From the NCBI GenBank assembly GCA_012845835.1, contig JABAKD010000027.1, positions 4,729,465 through 4,793,464 on the forward strand: a DNA stretch of 64,000 nucleotides, in the 5' to 3' direction. Position numbers and translations under genes: made by a program. Position 1 is the first letter of the stretch. The number at the start of each line of letters is the position of its first letter. The DNA comes from Undaria pinnatifida (Eukaryota; Sar; Phaeophyceae; Laminariales; Alariaceae). Positions 12,005 through 25,200 of this stretch are shown one piece after another. A model generated the notes under the pieces. That model worked only from the letters and a program-made list of their open reading frames with translations. It was not told the origin of the DNA and did no database searches.

Positions 12005-13309
12005 TAGTAGTCGGTAATAATGAGGCGCGGCCTCTATACCTGCAGTAGTCCAATCTGCGATGCTGGATGCATAAGGAAAACACAGGGGAGACCAGCAATC
12101 GAAAGAACAGCACAAGCGGCATACCTGGTCGTTTGGTATACATCAGAAGATGCGAACTGAACAAGCCAACGCGAACGAACATCTACACTGATAAGTAAGT
12201 TCCGTTTTCAGAGAAAGGAAAATCGGTACTCGTTCGACTGGTGTTGTACTCGTAGCAGGGGCAGCATTATAATCAGCAGCAGCAGCAGAAACAGAAGGTG
12301 TAGCAGCGGTAGTGACAGCAGCACGGCACACGAGACCTGAGCCGGGTCAGTGTCGCTGTGCGTGTGTCTCGTCGATCAACCTCCTGAAAATAGCTACTCG
12401 TACAGCAGTTCTCCCGTTTTTTTCGGTTGAGTTCTTGTAGGCAGACAATCTGCATCTTCGACCACCAAAACACAATCAATGTCGGAGAAATACATTCAGT
12501 AGTCGTCCTCTTATGTTACGTAGTCCAGCAATGCCTGTGAAATCACACGTTGCCGCACTTGTCTCAACGAACTCTCAACGACTTACGACGAAACCAACAC
12601 GAGAAGAGTTGGCTGTTATTTGTGCGTGCACAGGACCCGTCGGAACTGGCTTTGGTGCCTTGTGCGTTGAGTGCGGTGGACAAACGTGGCCGATTTTTTT
12701 TTGACTGACGCACATATCTACACACAGAGAGAAACTAGTTCAAGTTACCCTATCCGCGTATTCGATCAAAAGTGAAAGGCTTGTTTCCCTTGGAAAACAA
12801 AAAAATGCTCGCGCTGCGCCCTTGGCGCGCCTCATTACTATTAATACTATTAATACAACTCGTATGTGTAGCACCTACGCGCCTGAATGTTGCAGCGAGT
12901 GCCGGTGCCACTGCAGTTTGCACAGTTGGCTTGCTTGAAGACGAGCATACCACAGGCAGACCAAGCACGTGCTTTCTCCTCGTATGGGTTGTTCTCACAC
13001 CTTATTCACTCGTGTAATCAAGTCCGTACTCGCAGGACAGACTCTAGGCACTCTGTAGTGGAAGAATGCCCCCCAGGAAACATGCACTCGACTCTGACTG
13101 CTGCGCTCGAGCGAATTTGTAGCTCAACTCCCCCGCCTTGGGTCCTGTGACGCCACCAACGATCCATGGCTACGGGCCACATTTCCGTCTGATCGGCACG
13201 GCCCTCTATACCACATGATAAACGCAAAAGCGGCTGCTTCGTGTAACTCATATGTCAGTGTAACAATACACTTTTGAGGGGAGCATGCTGTTCTCCGGCG
13301 GCCCAGGGT

Positions 13310-13405
13310 TTTCTCGCGCTTTCGGCTGCGGGGCAAGCAAGGGGGCGATAGCTACATCACGACGCGTGCCTGATCCCGGCTGAGCTACCTGGCGCGTGCT
13401 CTTCA
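13310..13405 (-). repeat. tRNA-derived SINE, head and partial body
   Basis: On the minus strand the sequence begins with TAGCTCAGCCGGG, a good tRNA A-box, and continues into the body motif GAAAGCGCGAGA shared with the SINE copies at 14625 and 44325. There is no B-box and no foldable tRNA, so this is a decayed SINE and not a tRNA gene. Confidence 0.5.
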
Positions 13406-14624
13406 GCATTCAAAGTCGCCGAGCTGGCTCTTTTCGCAAGGGATTGCGTTCCGCCTCACTGAGGCGAGTAGGTGACTTGTTTATTTGTACAACTTTTAAC
13501 CCTTTTCCAGCTGCTAAACTATTCCTGTTCCAATGCCAAGTGTTTTGTCCCCATATCGGGACTGCCGTGCTAGAATATTATAATTTGTTGCACCTATCCT
13601 TGTGACTTCTGTTGTGCACCTCGCACTGAACATGTAACACACCTCGCCTGACAAAATGCCCCCCTCCGCCCGTCTACCTGGGGGAGTGGCGCCTAGCTAC
13701 TATGCCTCACATTGTTGTGCTCCCCGCGCCGCTTCTGGGAGGCAGTCGCACTGGGTAATGCCCACAGAGCAAGGCCCATGCTGCCACCTGCCTCGTTCCG
13801 CCGAACCGCGCAGGGCCCGTAGAAACTCATACGCTAATGTCTCTTCTCGCTCTGCTGCTGCTGTGCTACTGCATCACACATGGCCCTCCAGGCTCAGTAC
13901 TACTTGTGGCAGTCACGATGCAGCTGCAACCATTGTATGGTATCTCTCCTTTGTGTTAGCTACAGACGGTGTGTATGGATATGTTTGTGCGCTTCTGTAT
14001 GTACCAGGTATGCGTGCGTGCAGGATGTGCAGTACAACGCCAGCCGTGTCTCAAGCTCTTGCCTTTGTGCCAATAGTCGCGGTGTATGTGTGTGGTTGGT
14101 GCACAGCAGGCAGTCGAACCACAACATTGTCGCGTCCAATTCAACAATCAAGCACACATCATGGGAAACATGCATCGTCGGACCTCATACAAGGCTTACA
14201 AAGCATACAGCAGTAGCGAAAGCATTAGCTCGGCATATCATTGAAACGCCTATTGCATGTTCCCCCTTTTCGACTTGCGATGCCCATGGAATATCAAGTC
14301 AACCCCACCTCTTAAAGGAACCTTGTACCTGGTATCATATCATACGTAACGGCAACTTTGCTGACCGTGTTGCTGTACGTATACCGATTATGCCACGGTA
14401 AAGCACGAGCCACCGGCACAAAGAGTACGTAGTAGTTTCCATCGCAAGCCAAGCCAAAAAGAGAACCTATGGGGGTTGCAGCTCTCGCTGCTTGCGGCTC
14501 CTCTTTCTTCTCCTTCTGCCTTTCCGCGGTACTGCTGCATACCAGGTAGAATGCGACCACATATGCTGCTGTATGATGCATGCATTTGCCGACCTACTAT
14601 GGTATGCTGCAGTTTCATTTGCAA

Positions 14625-14785
14625 TGCAATGGTTTCGATTTTCAACGGAAAACTGTCAACTCGCGCTCTCGCGCTTTCGGCGACGAAGCAATGAATCAGA
14701 AAAAGTCACGTGCAAAATGCACCAGCCGAGATTGAACTCCAGCGCAACCACCGGCAGGGTGAGAGTCTACCTGTAGGCCACCGAG
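14625..14785 (-). repeat. tRNA-derived SINE
   Basis: Minus-strand order: A-box-like TGGCCTACAGG, B-box-like GGAGTTCAATCTC about 45 bp later, then the GAAAGCGCGAGAGCGCGAG body motif. The two internal promoter boxes have tRNA-like spacing, and the body is shared with the copy at 44325. Confidence 0.6.
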
Positions 14786-15246
14786 TCCCCCTCTTTGTAC
14801 ATTAAATCCTGCGGGACCCATGCACAGTGACAAACCGCTGCGATTTTATCGAGCGTCGAGTGTAAGCGTACAGCAGTGCATGTATCACCATGTTCCCTCC
14901 GCAAGTGCCGTACACCTCTTTACGTGGCACCTCCTATTTCGGACACTCCCGTACCCCCCGACAGCTCGGGCTGCTTCGCGTTGCGCTTTACTGTAATCGT
15001 CTTTTCCCCCTATGTTTTTCCCCTCCACTGCCCCGAAGAGATGAATAGTAGCCGCAAGCTTCCCCTTCGGGATGTGGTTGGCTTGAATTCAGGGGATGTC
15101 GCGAGTAGAAAAGGAGGAAGGGAACAATAGAAGTGAAAGAAAAGCATGGTCACCCATTAAGTAACCCGGCATGCAACACCGACCAATGCAGACACATTTA
15201 TAGCTTAGTCTCTAGTTCGAATTATTCCAGGTGCAACATCGCGGAT

Positions 15247-15402
15247 ATGATGAAATGCCCCTCCCGTTTGCCGTTCGCTCGCCCCGAAGGTTCCGAGGAC
15301 GCTCCTTTGACAGCGGGGAAGGTGGGGCTTGACGTGCACGCCGTGGCGGAGTCTACCCGCATTACACTGGACCGCCAGCTTCACGCCTTCCGGGACGACG
15401 AG
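15247..15402 (+). CDS. Helicase exon 1: start and first half of R3H
   Basis: The ATG at 15247 is chosen because the upstream in-frame residues (back to the ATG at 15133) look non-coding. The exon ends with [15 protein letters not shown] just before GTGGGT, in phase 0. This is the first R3H helix, completed in exon 2. Confidence 0.75.
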
Positions 15403-18400
15403 GTGGGTTTCATGTTTAACATGGCGTTTTGGGACCCAGGTATAGCGACCTAAAAAGCTACAAGTGCGGCCTTGATGACACGTTTAGCACTGCACGCGCG
15501 TTTTTGGGGACGAGGTGTTGATACATGTGTGGGACGTATTTGACAACTTGTAAACGGGGTTGTTACCTTAGAGGGAGAGAGTTTTTGCAAGTAAGACTGT
15601 TCAGTGCGCGTGGTGTGCATCTCCTTCCGTTGCACTTCGGAATTCAAGTGTTCTTGGAGGCGCTTGATGCAAATTCGAACAACGTTAAAGGGACAGCTCG
15701 CGAGATCGCTACCAAGGGAACTGAAGGATACACCAGCTAGCGCTGGATTGCGAATACAGTTGAGTTACCTTGACACACGATATGCATGGACATACGTGGA
15801 AGTGTGGTGAGTGAGCTTGAGCTTGTTTTTCCCATCCGCCGGAGGATTTCCAAAAAAATGAAAAAAAAACGAAAAGCAACACTTTCCTTGCCCCAACTGC
15901 CCGGGATGCTTCGTGTGCGCCAATGCTGTGATGACCACTTTATCTTTTTTCGACGTTTTTTCCCCTATGAAGCCTCGAAGGGGTTCAAGCTGCTAGTGGC
16001 GTTTTGGACTATTTTGACTGTTTCTATGTCTTAGAACTGTTTCCTGCGTTTTCTGCGTTTTCGATATTTTCGACGTTTTTGATGTTTTCGGCGTGTTCAT
16101 GATTGTCAACGCTACGTATAATATCGACGTTTTCAACATTTAAAATGAGTATTTTACGTTTTCCCGACGTTTTCGATGTCAACAATTACGACATTGATAT
16201 TTTCTTTTTTCGATGTTCTCGCCGTTGTCGTGGACGTTTTCGACGCTCTCGAAAAAATCGATGTTTTCAACGTTCACCTTTCGGCGTTTGTTTTCTCTGT
16301 CTCATAGTCTGCTACCACGTACCTGGTAGCTGTACCAGGTATTGTCTCTGGAATGAAATCGGTACAGACACTGGGTGTGCTGGTTGTCGTTCCGTAGAAC
16401 TGACGGTTTTGATTAAGTTTTTGCATTGGTCATGACCCGACCTGCGGGTCGGGGCAAGAGGTATTCAAAGTCTCTCGGGTCGAGTCGGGTCGGTCAGCAG
16501 GCGTTCGAGATGTCATGGGTCGGGCCCCAACGTTTTCAACTATCACGGGTCGGGTTGGGCCACCCTGACCCGACTCGACCCGCGAGAACTGACCCGACAC
16601 GTCGGGGCTCTTGCGCGGGAAAAAATGACGAATAGAAATGACGATGACGGCATCGGCCACACGAGGCAGCCCCGGTTGCTGGGTTAGACGATGTCATATT
16701 TAGAGTCTTAGATGAGCTATACACGCTGCATGCACGCTGCATGATACTTCTCGAAGTGGTGCGCGCTCACGGGAGACGAGTTGTACGATCGTGCTTCTCG
16801 TGGCTTTTGGGTGCTTTACCTGGGTGCTAAATGGGTTATACGTGAAGATGTCACACGCATGACGCATGCGACGGTAAGGATAGTTTTTTTCTGGCCAAAA
16901 CAAAGCCGGCCGACGGGGCTCCTCATCTGGGGAACCACCGAACGTAGTTGGATACTTGCAATAGCGTTTATTGTATACCTGGGCCATACGATGGTTCGTC
17001 ACGCTGCACTTTCGAATTTTATGATGACAAAACAGTTTTGGGGTTCGGTATGGACCTTCTCTAATGAGGAGGAACCTGAGAAGAACTAGAGTGCACTCCT
17101 ATCGTTACACGCGTCACATATTTGCATGCGTACTTCGTATATCTACACGACGAAACGATGGTTCGACACATTATTTTTGATGTTGCGTACAGAAAGGGGA
17201 CGGTCCCCGCCGAACGGCGGTGGTCGCACGCAAGCAGTATACACTAGGTTCACGGCTCGGCCCCGCTTCGACAGAAATAGTTGACAGTTTGCACCAGCTC
17301 CTCCTTTCGTCATTATTTCCGAAAAATTTCCCAGGTGATCGGCGGTTAGGGTTTATGGTTAGCGTCAGGGTTAGGGTTAGGGTTAGGGTTAGGGTTTAAC
17401 CCTTCTGCTACGACGTACATGATCCCAGACTAATAATAAATCCGTGTGATTGTGCCCACAATTGAAGGTACAGTCCTAGAAAGTTAAGGTCGAGTGGATT
17501 TCGACCCCCTTTTTTAATTTTATTTCATTCATCTTCCGGCAAACGGGGAAAAACAAAGCTTAAGCTCACCACACTTTCACGTATTTCGTGCATGTGTGTC
17601 AATTAACCCTTTTGTCGAAGCCGAGCGAAGTCGTGACCGGCCCTCCTGCGCTTGTGTGCATATGACCGTAGCGCGTGACCCGCCTCGCCCTTCCCCCTTT
17701 CCACCCCCGTGCTTCTCAATACCCCGCTCCCTCCCTCGTTGCACGCGCAATTGCTTGCAGAGCTTGAAGACCCTGTCCTTCCCCCCGGCCTTAGACAACA
17801 CCAGCCGAAAGTTTATCCACGCAATGGCGAAGAAGATGGGACTCAAGAGCAAGTCCCAAGGGAAAGGTAAGGTTAGGCGGATGCTTTGGCCCGACTGCTA
17901 CCACTGTACTACTACCTCTGTACCACTACTGCTACCTCTAGTACCACCACTGCCTCTACTGCAGCACTAAACTACAGCTTTTAATACTGTATATACCCGT
18001 ACAAACTGCATCTGTTGCTCGGAGAAGGCTCCTCAGTTCTTCTTGGACGCATTTTTTAAGTTTTTGCCGTGCGAGCTTGCGATGAGGATCACGCCTCGGT
18101 CCGAAACTCCCTCATCTTGCTCCCCGACCCCGACTGTGTCGGAGGAAGCCTCGGGGCGTGCTTGCACCGTGCCCGGGCTGCCGGCTGGCAGGTTGTGCTG
18201 TACCGTTTTTTGCAAAGATGTTTCAAATACGTCAGATGTGAGTTCGAGCAGTTGAGCGGTCGATACTGAGTTCCAACAGTTCAGCGATCTAGATTTAACG
18301 TTGCAAGCTGGGTGATTCATGACACAAGTCTCGTTGCCAAAGATTTCGGTGGACGGTCTACAGTAGCTTTGGTCCGTCAAGACTGCTTCATCAATATAGT

Positions 18401-19172
18401 AGTTTTTAATGTTGGGAGGTTCGTGACGGCCGTTTGTCAACGGGCAAGAGTGCCGCCAACCTACATCAATGCTCGCTCGTGACGGTAAAAATATTCCGGT
18501 GTTGATGCCAGGGCCCGAGGAAGCCCTCTTTTCGCGTGGCCAAGATGGCAAAGGCCGCCGCCTCCGCGGTAATAAGAACCCATGGCGGCAAGAGTGTGGG
18601 AAGCATGGGCTGGGACGTTGTGGGTGCGTGTACGGGTAGGCGTTGCAGAAACGAGTGTCGAATGAGCGATTCGGGGATTTTGCGTGTATTAGCACCAATT
18701 ATCGGCTAAAATGTTGACTTTCAAACGTTAGCATAAGGCCGCAAGACACGCGCTGCGAGCCTTTGCGGCTACTACGCACGGTGGAAGAGCAAGCTCGGTG
18801 AGGCAGAGAGGGCGGGGTCGTTGGTTTCGACCGAATCGGATGAACGTACGCCTTGGGAGGAGCGGTGCTGCGTTGGAGGTTCAAACTGTGTGTACGGTTT
18901 TGTTTTTTAAAACAGCAACATGACGTGAATCATGGGGTTCCGGTTGTATTGTGAAGGCGTACTTCTATTTTTTATGGAACCGCCAACAAAGGATTATCTT
19001 ACGTGTATTCGAATACGTCTGCCATTTACGACGACGATCTATCGTATGATACATAGGAGTACTCGCGTATAAGGGAGAAGAGAGAAGAAAGGTCCAGGTA
19101 CGTATGGTTGGACTGCTAAAAAGGATCATACAGCAGCAGCAGTACGTTCGAGGTACGAGGTGGTTTGGCGAT

Positions 19173-19207
<35 letters not shown>

Positions 19208-22200
19208 TAGTACTGTCATACTACCTGCCGGTACTCGTATTACCTGGCGTCCGATACGATCATCATGGATTTCTCGTCCTCCCGACCGTTCCATTGCTTT
19301 CTCCCTTCAAAATTTACTAACCCCTCACTCGCTCCACCTCATACTTGCAATACAATGAACTGATTCCATACCACACCGTACCCCTTGACAGTGATGTGTC
19401 GCTTATACGGTCCCTCTCTGCTTCGTTTACCTGTCTTACGGGCATGCGCGGAGCCGGAGGCGGGCGTCACCCGCCGCGGCGAAGCCCCCCTGGTATTACT
19501 ACTATAGCATACTATTATACTACTAGCACTACTACTATCACAATTAATAGTATTTCTTTCACCAATTCGCCTCAACCAGCTGCATCTTGTTTTCAGCTCA
19601 ACTGGCTATATTCTGGTGCCCATTAGATGGAGTACCCGAGTTGATATTTTACTATGTTCGGTTTTCATTTTCGTTTTCGTTGTCGTTTTATCTTCATCGC
19701 CACTTTCGGTTTCAGTTTCAGTTTCGTTGTCAATTTCATTTTCCGTTTCCTTTTCAGTTTCCTTTTCCGGCTTTCGTACTGTTTATAACGTACCTGGTAC
19801 GATTTGGACTGTTACCATACATTTTCCTTTTCCAGGCGAAGCACGCTTCATCACCGTGACGAGGATAGAAGGCAAGGGCCGGGACCGCGCCGACCTTCCC
19901 CCTATCCTGCGCCTGGGACAGGCGAGGGACACGGCACTAGATACCTACTTCTCGTATCGGCCACCGGCAGCGGTCGAAGTAGACGGCGTCATGTCGGCGG
20001 CTGCCGGAGGGGGGATGCATGCTGCGGCGGAACTCGCGACGCAGAAGAAACACAAGGCAAGGCGATTGGGGGAAAGGGGGGAGAAATAGGTCGGCGGACG
20101 GGGGGAGGAGGGGGGGGGGATCATTTGGTGTTGGTGCTGGCGCCGGTGTCGGTGTTGTTGTTGGTGTTTGTTGACGTTGGTATTGGTGTTGGTGTTGGTG
20201 TTGGCAATGTTGATGTTGGTGCTGGTGTTGATGTTTTTGTTTGTAGTTTTGGTCGTCAATATTTTGTGGTTGTTTGTTGTTGATGCTGTCATTCATATCC
20301 ATGCTTAACGTTGGATTGATTTCTTTATCTTCTTTTTTTTCTCGTTCGAGAGCAGGCAGGGCTGCTGGACAAGCAGGCTAGGGCTATGCTGTCCGCTGGC
20401 GCCTCGGCTCAAGAACTCGCGCATCGAGCGAATACCTACGCGTAAGTTCACTATGAAGCTGTCGTCTATAGTGCCAAAATGCTGTGATCTCTGTTCATAC
20501 CAGTACACATGATACTTGGTACCTGGTACGAAGTATAAACGTAGATTGGTCTCATTCATCCCCCTCGATGTGTCACCATGGAAGGTACACACGATATTTG
20601 TTTTGCTTGTCTTGTTTAGTTTAGTTTTATTCTGCTTGTGTTTGCTTTGTTTTTGTTCATTTGGCATGTTTTGCTGAATATTTTATTGTTTATTTTTTTT
20701 TTCTTGTTTGTTCGTGGTTTTTGTTTTATCGGCAGAGCGGCGCAGAGCAAGCGCCTGAAAGCACCGGGATACCAGCGCATGTCCACGTTTCGGCAGGGCC
20801 TTCCCGCCTGGAGTCATCGGGAGGCTATTGTGGGAATGGTCCGGGATCACCAGGTGCGTTTTTGTGCGTTTTTTTGCCCTTTTGTGCATTAATTTCGTTT
20901 GTTTTTGTGCCTGTCTTTTTTGTAGGTTTTGTTTGTTTGTCACTTGTTGGTTTGTTAGCTTGTTTAGTTCGTTCATCTGTTCGGTTTGGTGGATGTATTC
21001 CTGTGCGTTTGTCTGCCTACGTCATTGGTTTTTTGGTCGTTTATTTTGTTGGTGCGTGTTTTTTTGTTCTCATTGCTATAATTTTTGTTGTTTCTGGTTA
21101 CGAGTCGTATTTTTTTTTACTAGTGGTACTCCCGAAATATGCCAGTTGCCGGCCGGTATGGCGGACAAAAACAAATTGGTGCTGCATCCTCTGTATTAAG
21201 TACTAAAAGAACAAAATAATAACAGGGCAGTACGACAATGCCGCCGAATGTACGCTAGTAAAGGTATCATCCTCTGTAGATTATGTATGTTTTGCAGCAC
21301 AAAAATGATAACACGGCAGCAGTAGTACGTACGGTAGTAAAGGACAAAGGAGTGCAGCAGTGGGGACGGTGGTACTCCCAAGCACCACCAGTGGGAGGCC
21401 GGTATTGTAGAAAAAAAAAAAGGGTTCATCTCCCACAGGACGCAAAAAGACTCCCACGTACAGAACGGCCCACCCACCCACCACGGACGACGCAGTGCAC
21501 CCTCCACTCACCCACCGACCAAACCTTTACTACACACAGCAGAACAGCAGTGCAGCAGTACGTACATCAGAACAGCCGTGCAGCAGTACGCACAGCAGTA
21601 TACACCTGGTACGCGGGGCGCAGTTAGCTGGTTGGTTCTTATGAAACAGGAAACAGCAAAAAAAAGACTCCCACGTACAGAACGGTCCACTCACCCACAT
21701 CGGACGACGCAGTGCACCCTCCACTCACCCACCGACCAAACCTTTACTACATACAGCAGAACAGCAGCGCAGCAGTTCGTAATCAGAACAGCAGTGCAGC
21801 AGTACGTACAGCACAGCAGAACAGCAGTGCAGCAGTACGTACATCAGAACAGCCGTGCAGCAGTACGTACAGCAGTGTACACCTGGTACGCGGGGCGCAG
21901 TTAGTTGGTTGGTTCTTATGAAACAGGAAACAGCAAAAAAAAAACTCCCACGTACAGAACGGCCCACCCACCCACCACGGACGACGCAGTGCACCCTCCA
22001 CCCACCCACCGACCAAACCGTTACTATATACAGCAGAACAGCAGTGCAGCAGTACGTACAGCACAGCAGAACACCACCCACCATGCACCCACGAACCTAC
22101 CCAGTACAGCAGTACAGCAATGCAGCAGTACCTAGAGCAATACACCTGACAGGCGAGCAGCAGCCGATTTGTTGGTTACAATGCTCTCGGGCTGGTCGTA

Positions 22201-25200
22201 CTCCCGAAATATGCTTGTTGCCGGCCGGTATGGCGGACAAAAACAAATTGGTGCTGTGAAAAAACAAAATAATCGTAGGGCAGCAGTACGGCAATGCAGC
22301 AGTACGTACGTACCAGTAAAGGTATCATCCTCTGTATGTAAGTATTCCAAAAAAAAAAAGATAACACGGCAGCAGTACGGCAGTGCAGCAGTACGTACGG
22401 TAGTAAAGGACAGAGGAGTGCAGCAGTGGGGACGGTGGTACTCCCAAGCACCAGTGGGAGGCCGGTATTGTAGAAACAAAAAAAAAGGTTCATCCCCCAC
22501 AGGACGCAAAAAGACTCCCACGTACAGAACGGCCCACCCACCCACCACGGACGACGCAGTGTACACTCCACCCACCCACCGACCAAACCTTTACTACATA
22601 CAGCAGGACAGCAGTGCAGCAGTACGTACAGCAGTACACCTGGTACGCGCGGCGCAGTTAGTTGGTTCTTGAAGACCTTGTATGAAACAGGAAACAGACG
22701 GGGGGGAATTCCTTTTTTGACGATACTCGGCCATCTCGCGGAGCGGGCGAGTCGCCGTCCACCACCCACCCACCACCCAACACCCACTCACCACCCACCA
22801 TGCACCCACGAACCTACCCAGTACAGCAGTACAGCAATGCAGCAATAGTACGTGGAGCAATACACCTGACAGGCGAGCAGCAGCCGATTTGTTGGTTACA
22901 ATGCTCTCGGGCTGGGCAGGATTCGCCATTGTTAGGCCAAGCGAAAAGCGCTCGCGTTGCCGATTCTGCGCACGGCGAGCGGCGACGGCTGGACGCTGCT
23001 GTGATTGGTCCTGGTGTTGTTGTGCTTGCTGTTGACGCAGGCGCGCTTGTGGTCTCGTGTCCATGGCTTTGTCCATGGCTCAAGTGGCCAAAAAGCAATT
23101 CGAAAGTTCAATATAGTTGGAGTTCGAAAAAAAAAAAACAGGCAGCGACGAAGAAAAAGCGAGGGGGGGCAAGCGAGTCGTCCCCGGGAGGATGATTTCC
23201 ACGCTCCCCCTTCGCCGAGGTGGGGCACCGACGCCCGTTCTTCCGCCGGCATGTCGTAGTGCTGCTGTGCGGATGGGACGTGGCGGCACCGCGAGGCCGC
23301 CTGAGGCCGAGTGGAGCTCGGGAGTCGCCGCTTTTTTTGGGGGGGTGTTTTAACCAAGATGTTTTTCAAAGATCCAAAACGTCACGACCATCCTTAGCGT
23401 ATTATATAATAAGGATTTGTTGTCCTTTTTCCTTGGCCCTGCTGCATTTTTCTTTGCTTTTGCTTGCTTTTTTTTGGTTGCCTGTACTTTGGTTTTGTTG
23501 ATTTACATGGTAATCCTTTGTTGCTGTCGTTCCTATTGATCTCCATGTTGGTTTCCCTGTTGGTTTTCCTGTTGGTTTTTCTTTTGCTGTTGTTGTAGTT
23601 GTTGTTGTTTGTCTTTGTCGTCGTCGCTATTGTTGTGTCATCATTCTTGCTCTTGTGGATGCTGATGTGTTGTATGCTTTATTACAGTACTTCGAAGTGC
23701 AGGTTGTCCTGTTTTCTCACGGATGAATGTTGCCTCAGATTTGAGCGCGAACCTATCGATACCGCGAACAACCAATTGTGAGAACCGCACTCAAGAACCG
23801 CTATGTAGTTGCTGGCCGTTCGCGAATCGGGGCCGGTCACACGCCGTTTTTTTCTGCGTTCGCACATCCTTGCGTGTTTTTTAGGCGTGTCTCGTGTCCG
23901 GTGAGACCGGGTGCGGCAAATCAACCCAGGTGCCACAATTCCTGCTCGACGACCCCGCCATGGGACCGGGCTGCAAGATCGTCTGCACTCAGCCCCGCCG
24001 GATCAGCGCCATCGCTGTGGCCGAGCGCATCGCGGAGGAGAGGGGGGAGAACATCGGGGGCAAGGTATTACTAGTACGTACTTGTGGTAGTTACCCTTTT
24101 TTTACTAAACAAGCTATATATATATATGCTCATCTCGTTGGCGTTTTGCTCTTTTCCTCGTCCTGTAGCGTATTGCTTTTGTTTAGCCCTTTTAGAGTTG
24201 GATTACTTCTGTTAGAGGGACAGAGGGAGAGGGAGGGAGTGAGGGATAGATAGAGAGGGATGGACCGAGAGGCAGATGGAGAGACATACAATCAGGTGGA
24301 CAGGTAGACCGACACGCGGATACGCAGTCAAACATACAGAGAGACAGAGACAGACACGCGGAGACGCGAGGGGGCGTCAGTCATCTCTGGTGAGCTTTTG
24401 GCGGGTCTTGCGGACGTTTCCACTTTTTGAGTTCACCCCCCCCCCTCTCCTCCTTTCCTCAAACCCCTCTCGCTCTGTTGCAGGTCGGATACGCCATCCG
24501 GCTGGAGTCGTCCATGTCAAAGGACACGCAGCTGATTATGATGACCCCCGGAATCCTGCTCAAGAAGCTCGACCGCGACCCCATGCTTAAGGAATACACG
24601 CACGTGCTTATCGACGAGGTATGTATGCCGTCGTACTCGTGGGGCGCGGAACAGAGGCTGCGTTAGCACGATTACTGTTTTAATAATAGGATCTAATATG
24701 ATCCCTTCCCCTTCTTTTTGTTTTTCTCCTCCCACTGTCTCCAGTAGAGGACGGTGGATGCGTGTGGGCTACGCTACTGTTCTAGTAATGTGCCCCCACC
24801 TCCGTTTCTTTTGTCCTTCCCCGTTCGCCTTAGTAGAGGCAGGCGGATGCATGCGGCCTCCAGTTTATGAGGGGTGTGTGCTAGGTGGGGTAGACCTCTC
24901 TTACCCCGCTACTACCTACTGCAATGTTTGGCCTACTCTATTTCCAAGCGTTTTGTCGCCAAAAGCGTAGGTGGTTGGGGTCCAGTCGCGACGTGGGAGA
25001 GGAGCTGCCCCCTCCGGTTGAACAGTTTGATTAGGGTTTGACCCCGCCCCCGCCCCAACCGCTGCCCCCCCCAACCGCTGTCGTCTCTTCCTATCGAACA
25101 CTTGCTTTGACGTAATGTTCAGGTACACGAAAGGGATCGCAACAGCGAGTTCTTGCTGATTGTGCTGCGGGGTCTGCTGACCAAGAGGCCGGACCTAAGG

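Larger units (their letters stand above)
10923..15132. other. No supported gene apart from repeats
   Basis: The stretch holds a CAA microsatellite (11895) and two SINE copies (13310 and 14625). Open frames such as that at 13656-14216 have composition typical of chance frames and no recognisable domain. It also forms the upstream region of the helicase gene; no clear TATA box was singled out. Confidence 0.4.
15403..17760 (+). other. Helicase intron 1
   Basis: A 2.36-kb GT-AG intron. Besides the repeats listed separately it has a TTTTCGA-rich tract (16030-16290), and nothing that looks coding. Confidence 0.6.

Noticed and set aside
11832-12182. Poly-Cys/Val frame
   Set aside because: Product of the CAA/GTT microsatellite.
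13656-14216. Plus-strand 186-codon frame with a fair start context
   Set aside because: No domain, no splice partner, composition typical of chance, and near SINE copies; not called as a gene.
18033-18698. Minus-strand 221-codon frame in intron 2
   Set aside because: No recognisable domain, and it overlaps other frames; kept only as an intron remark.
21725-22787. Several 100-200-codon frames on the minus strand in intron 5
   Set aside because: They are repeats of CAGCAGTACGTAC modules and lie inside an intron supported by phase and homology on both sides.
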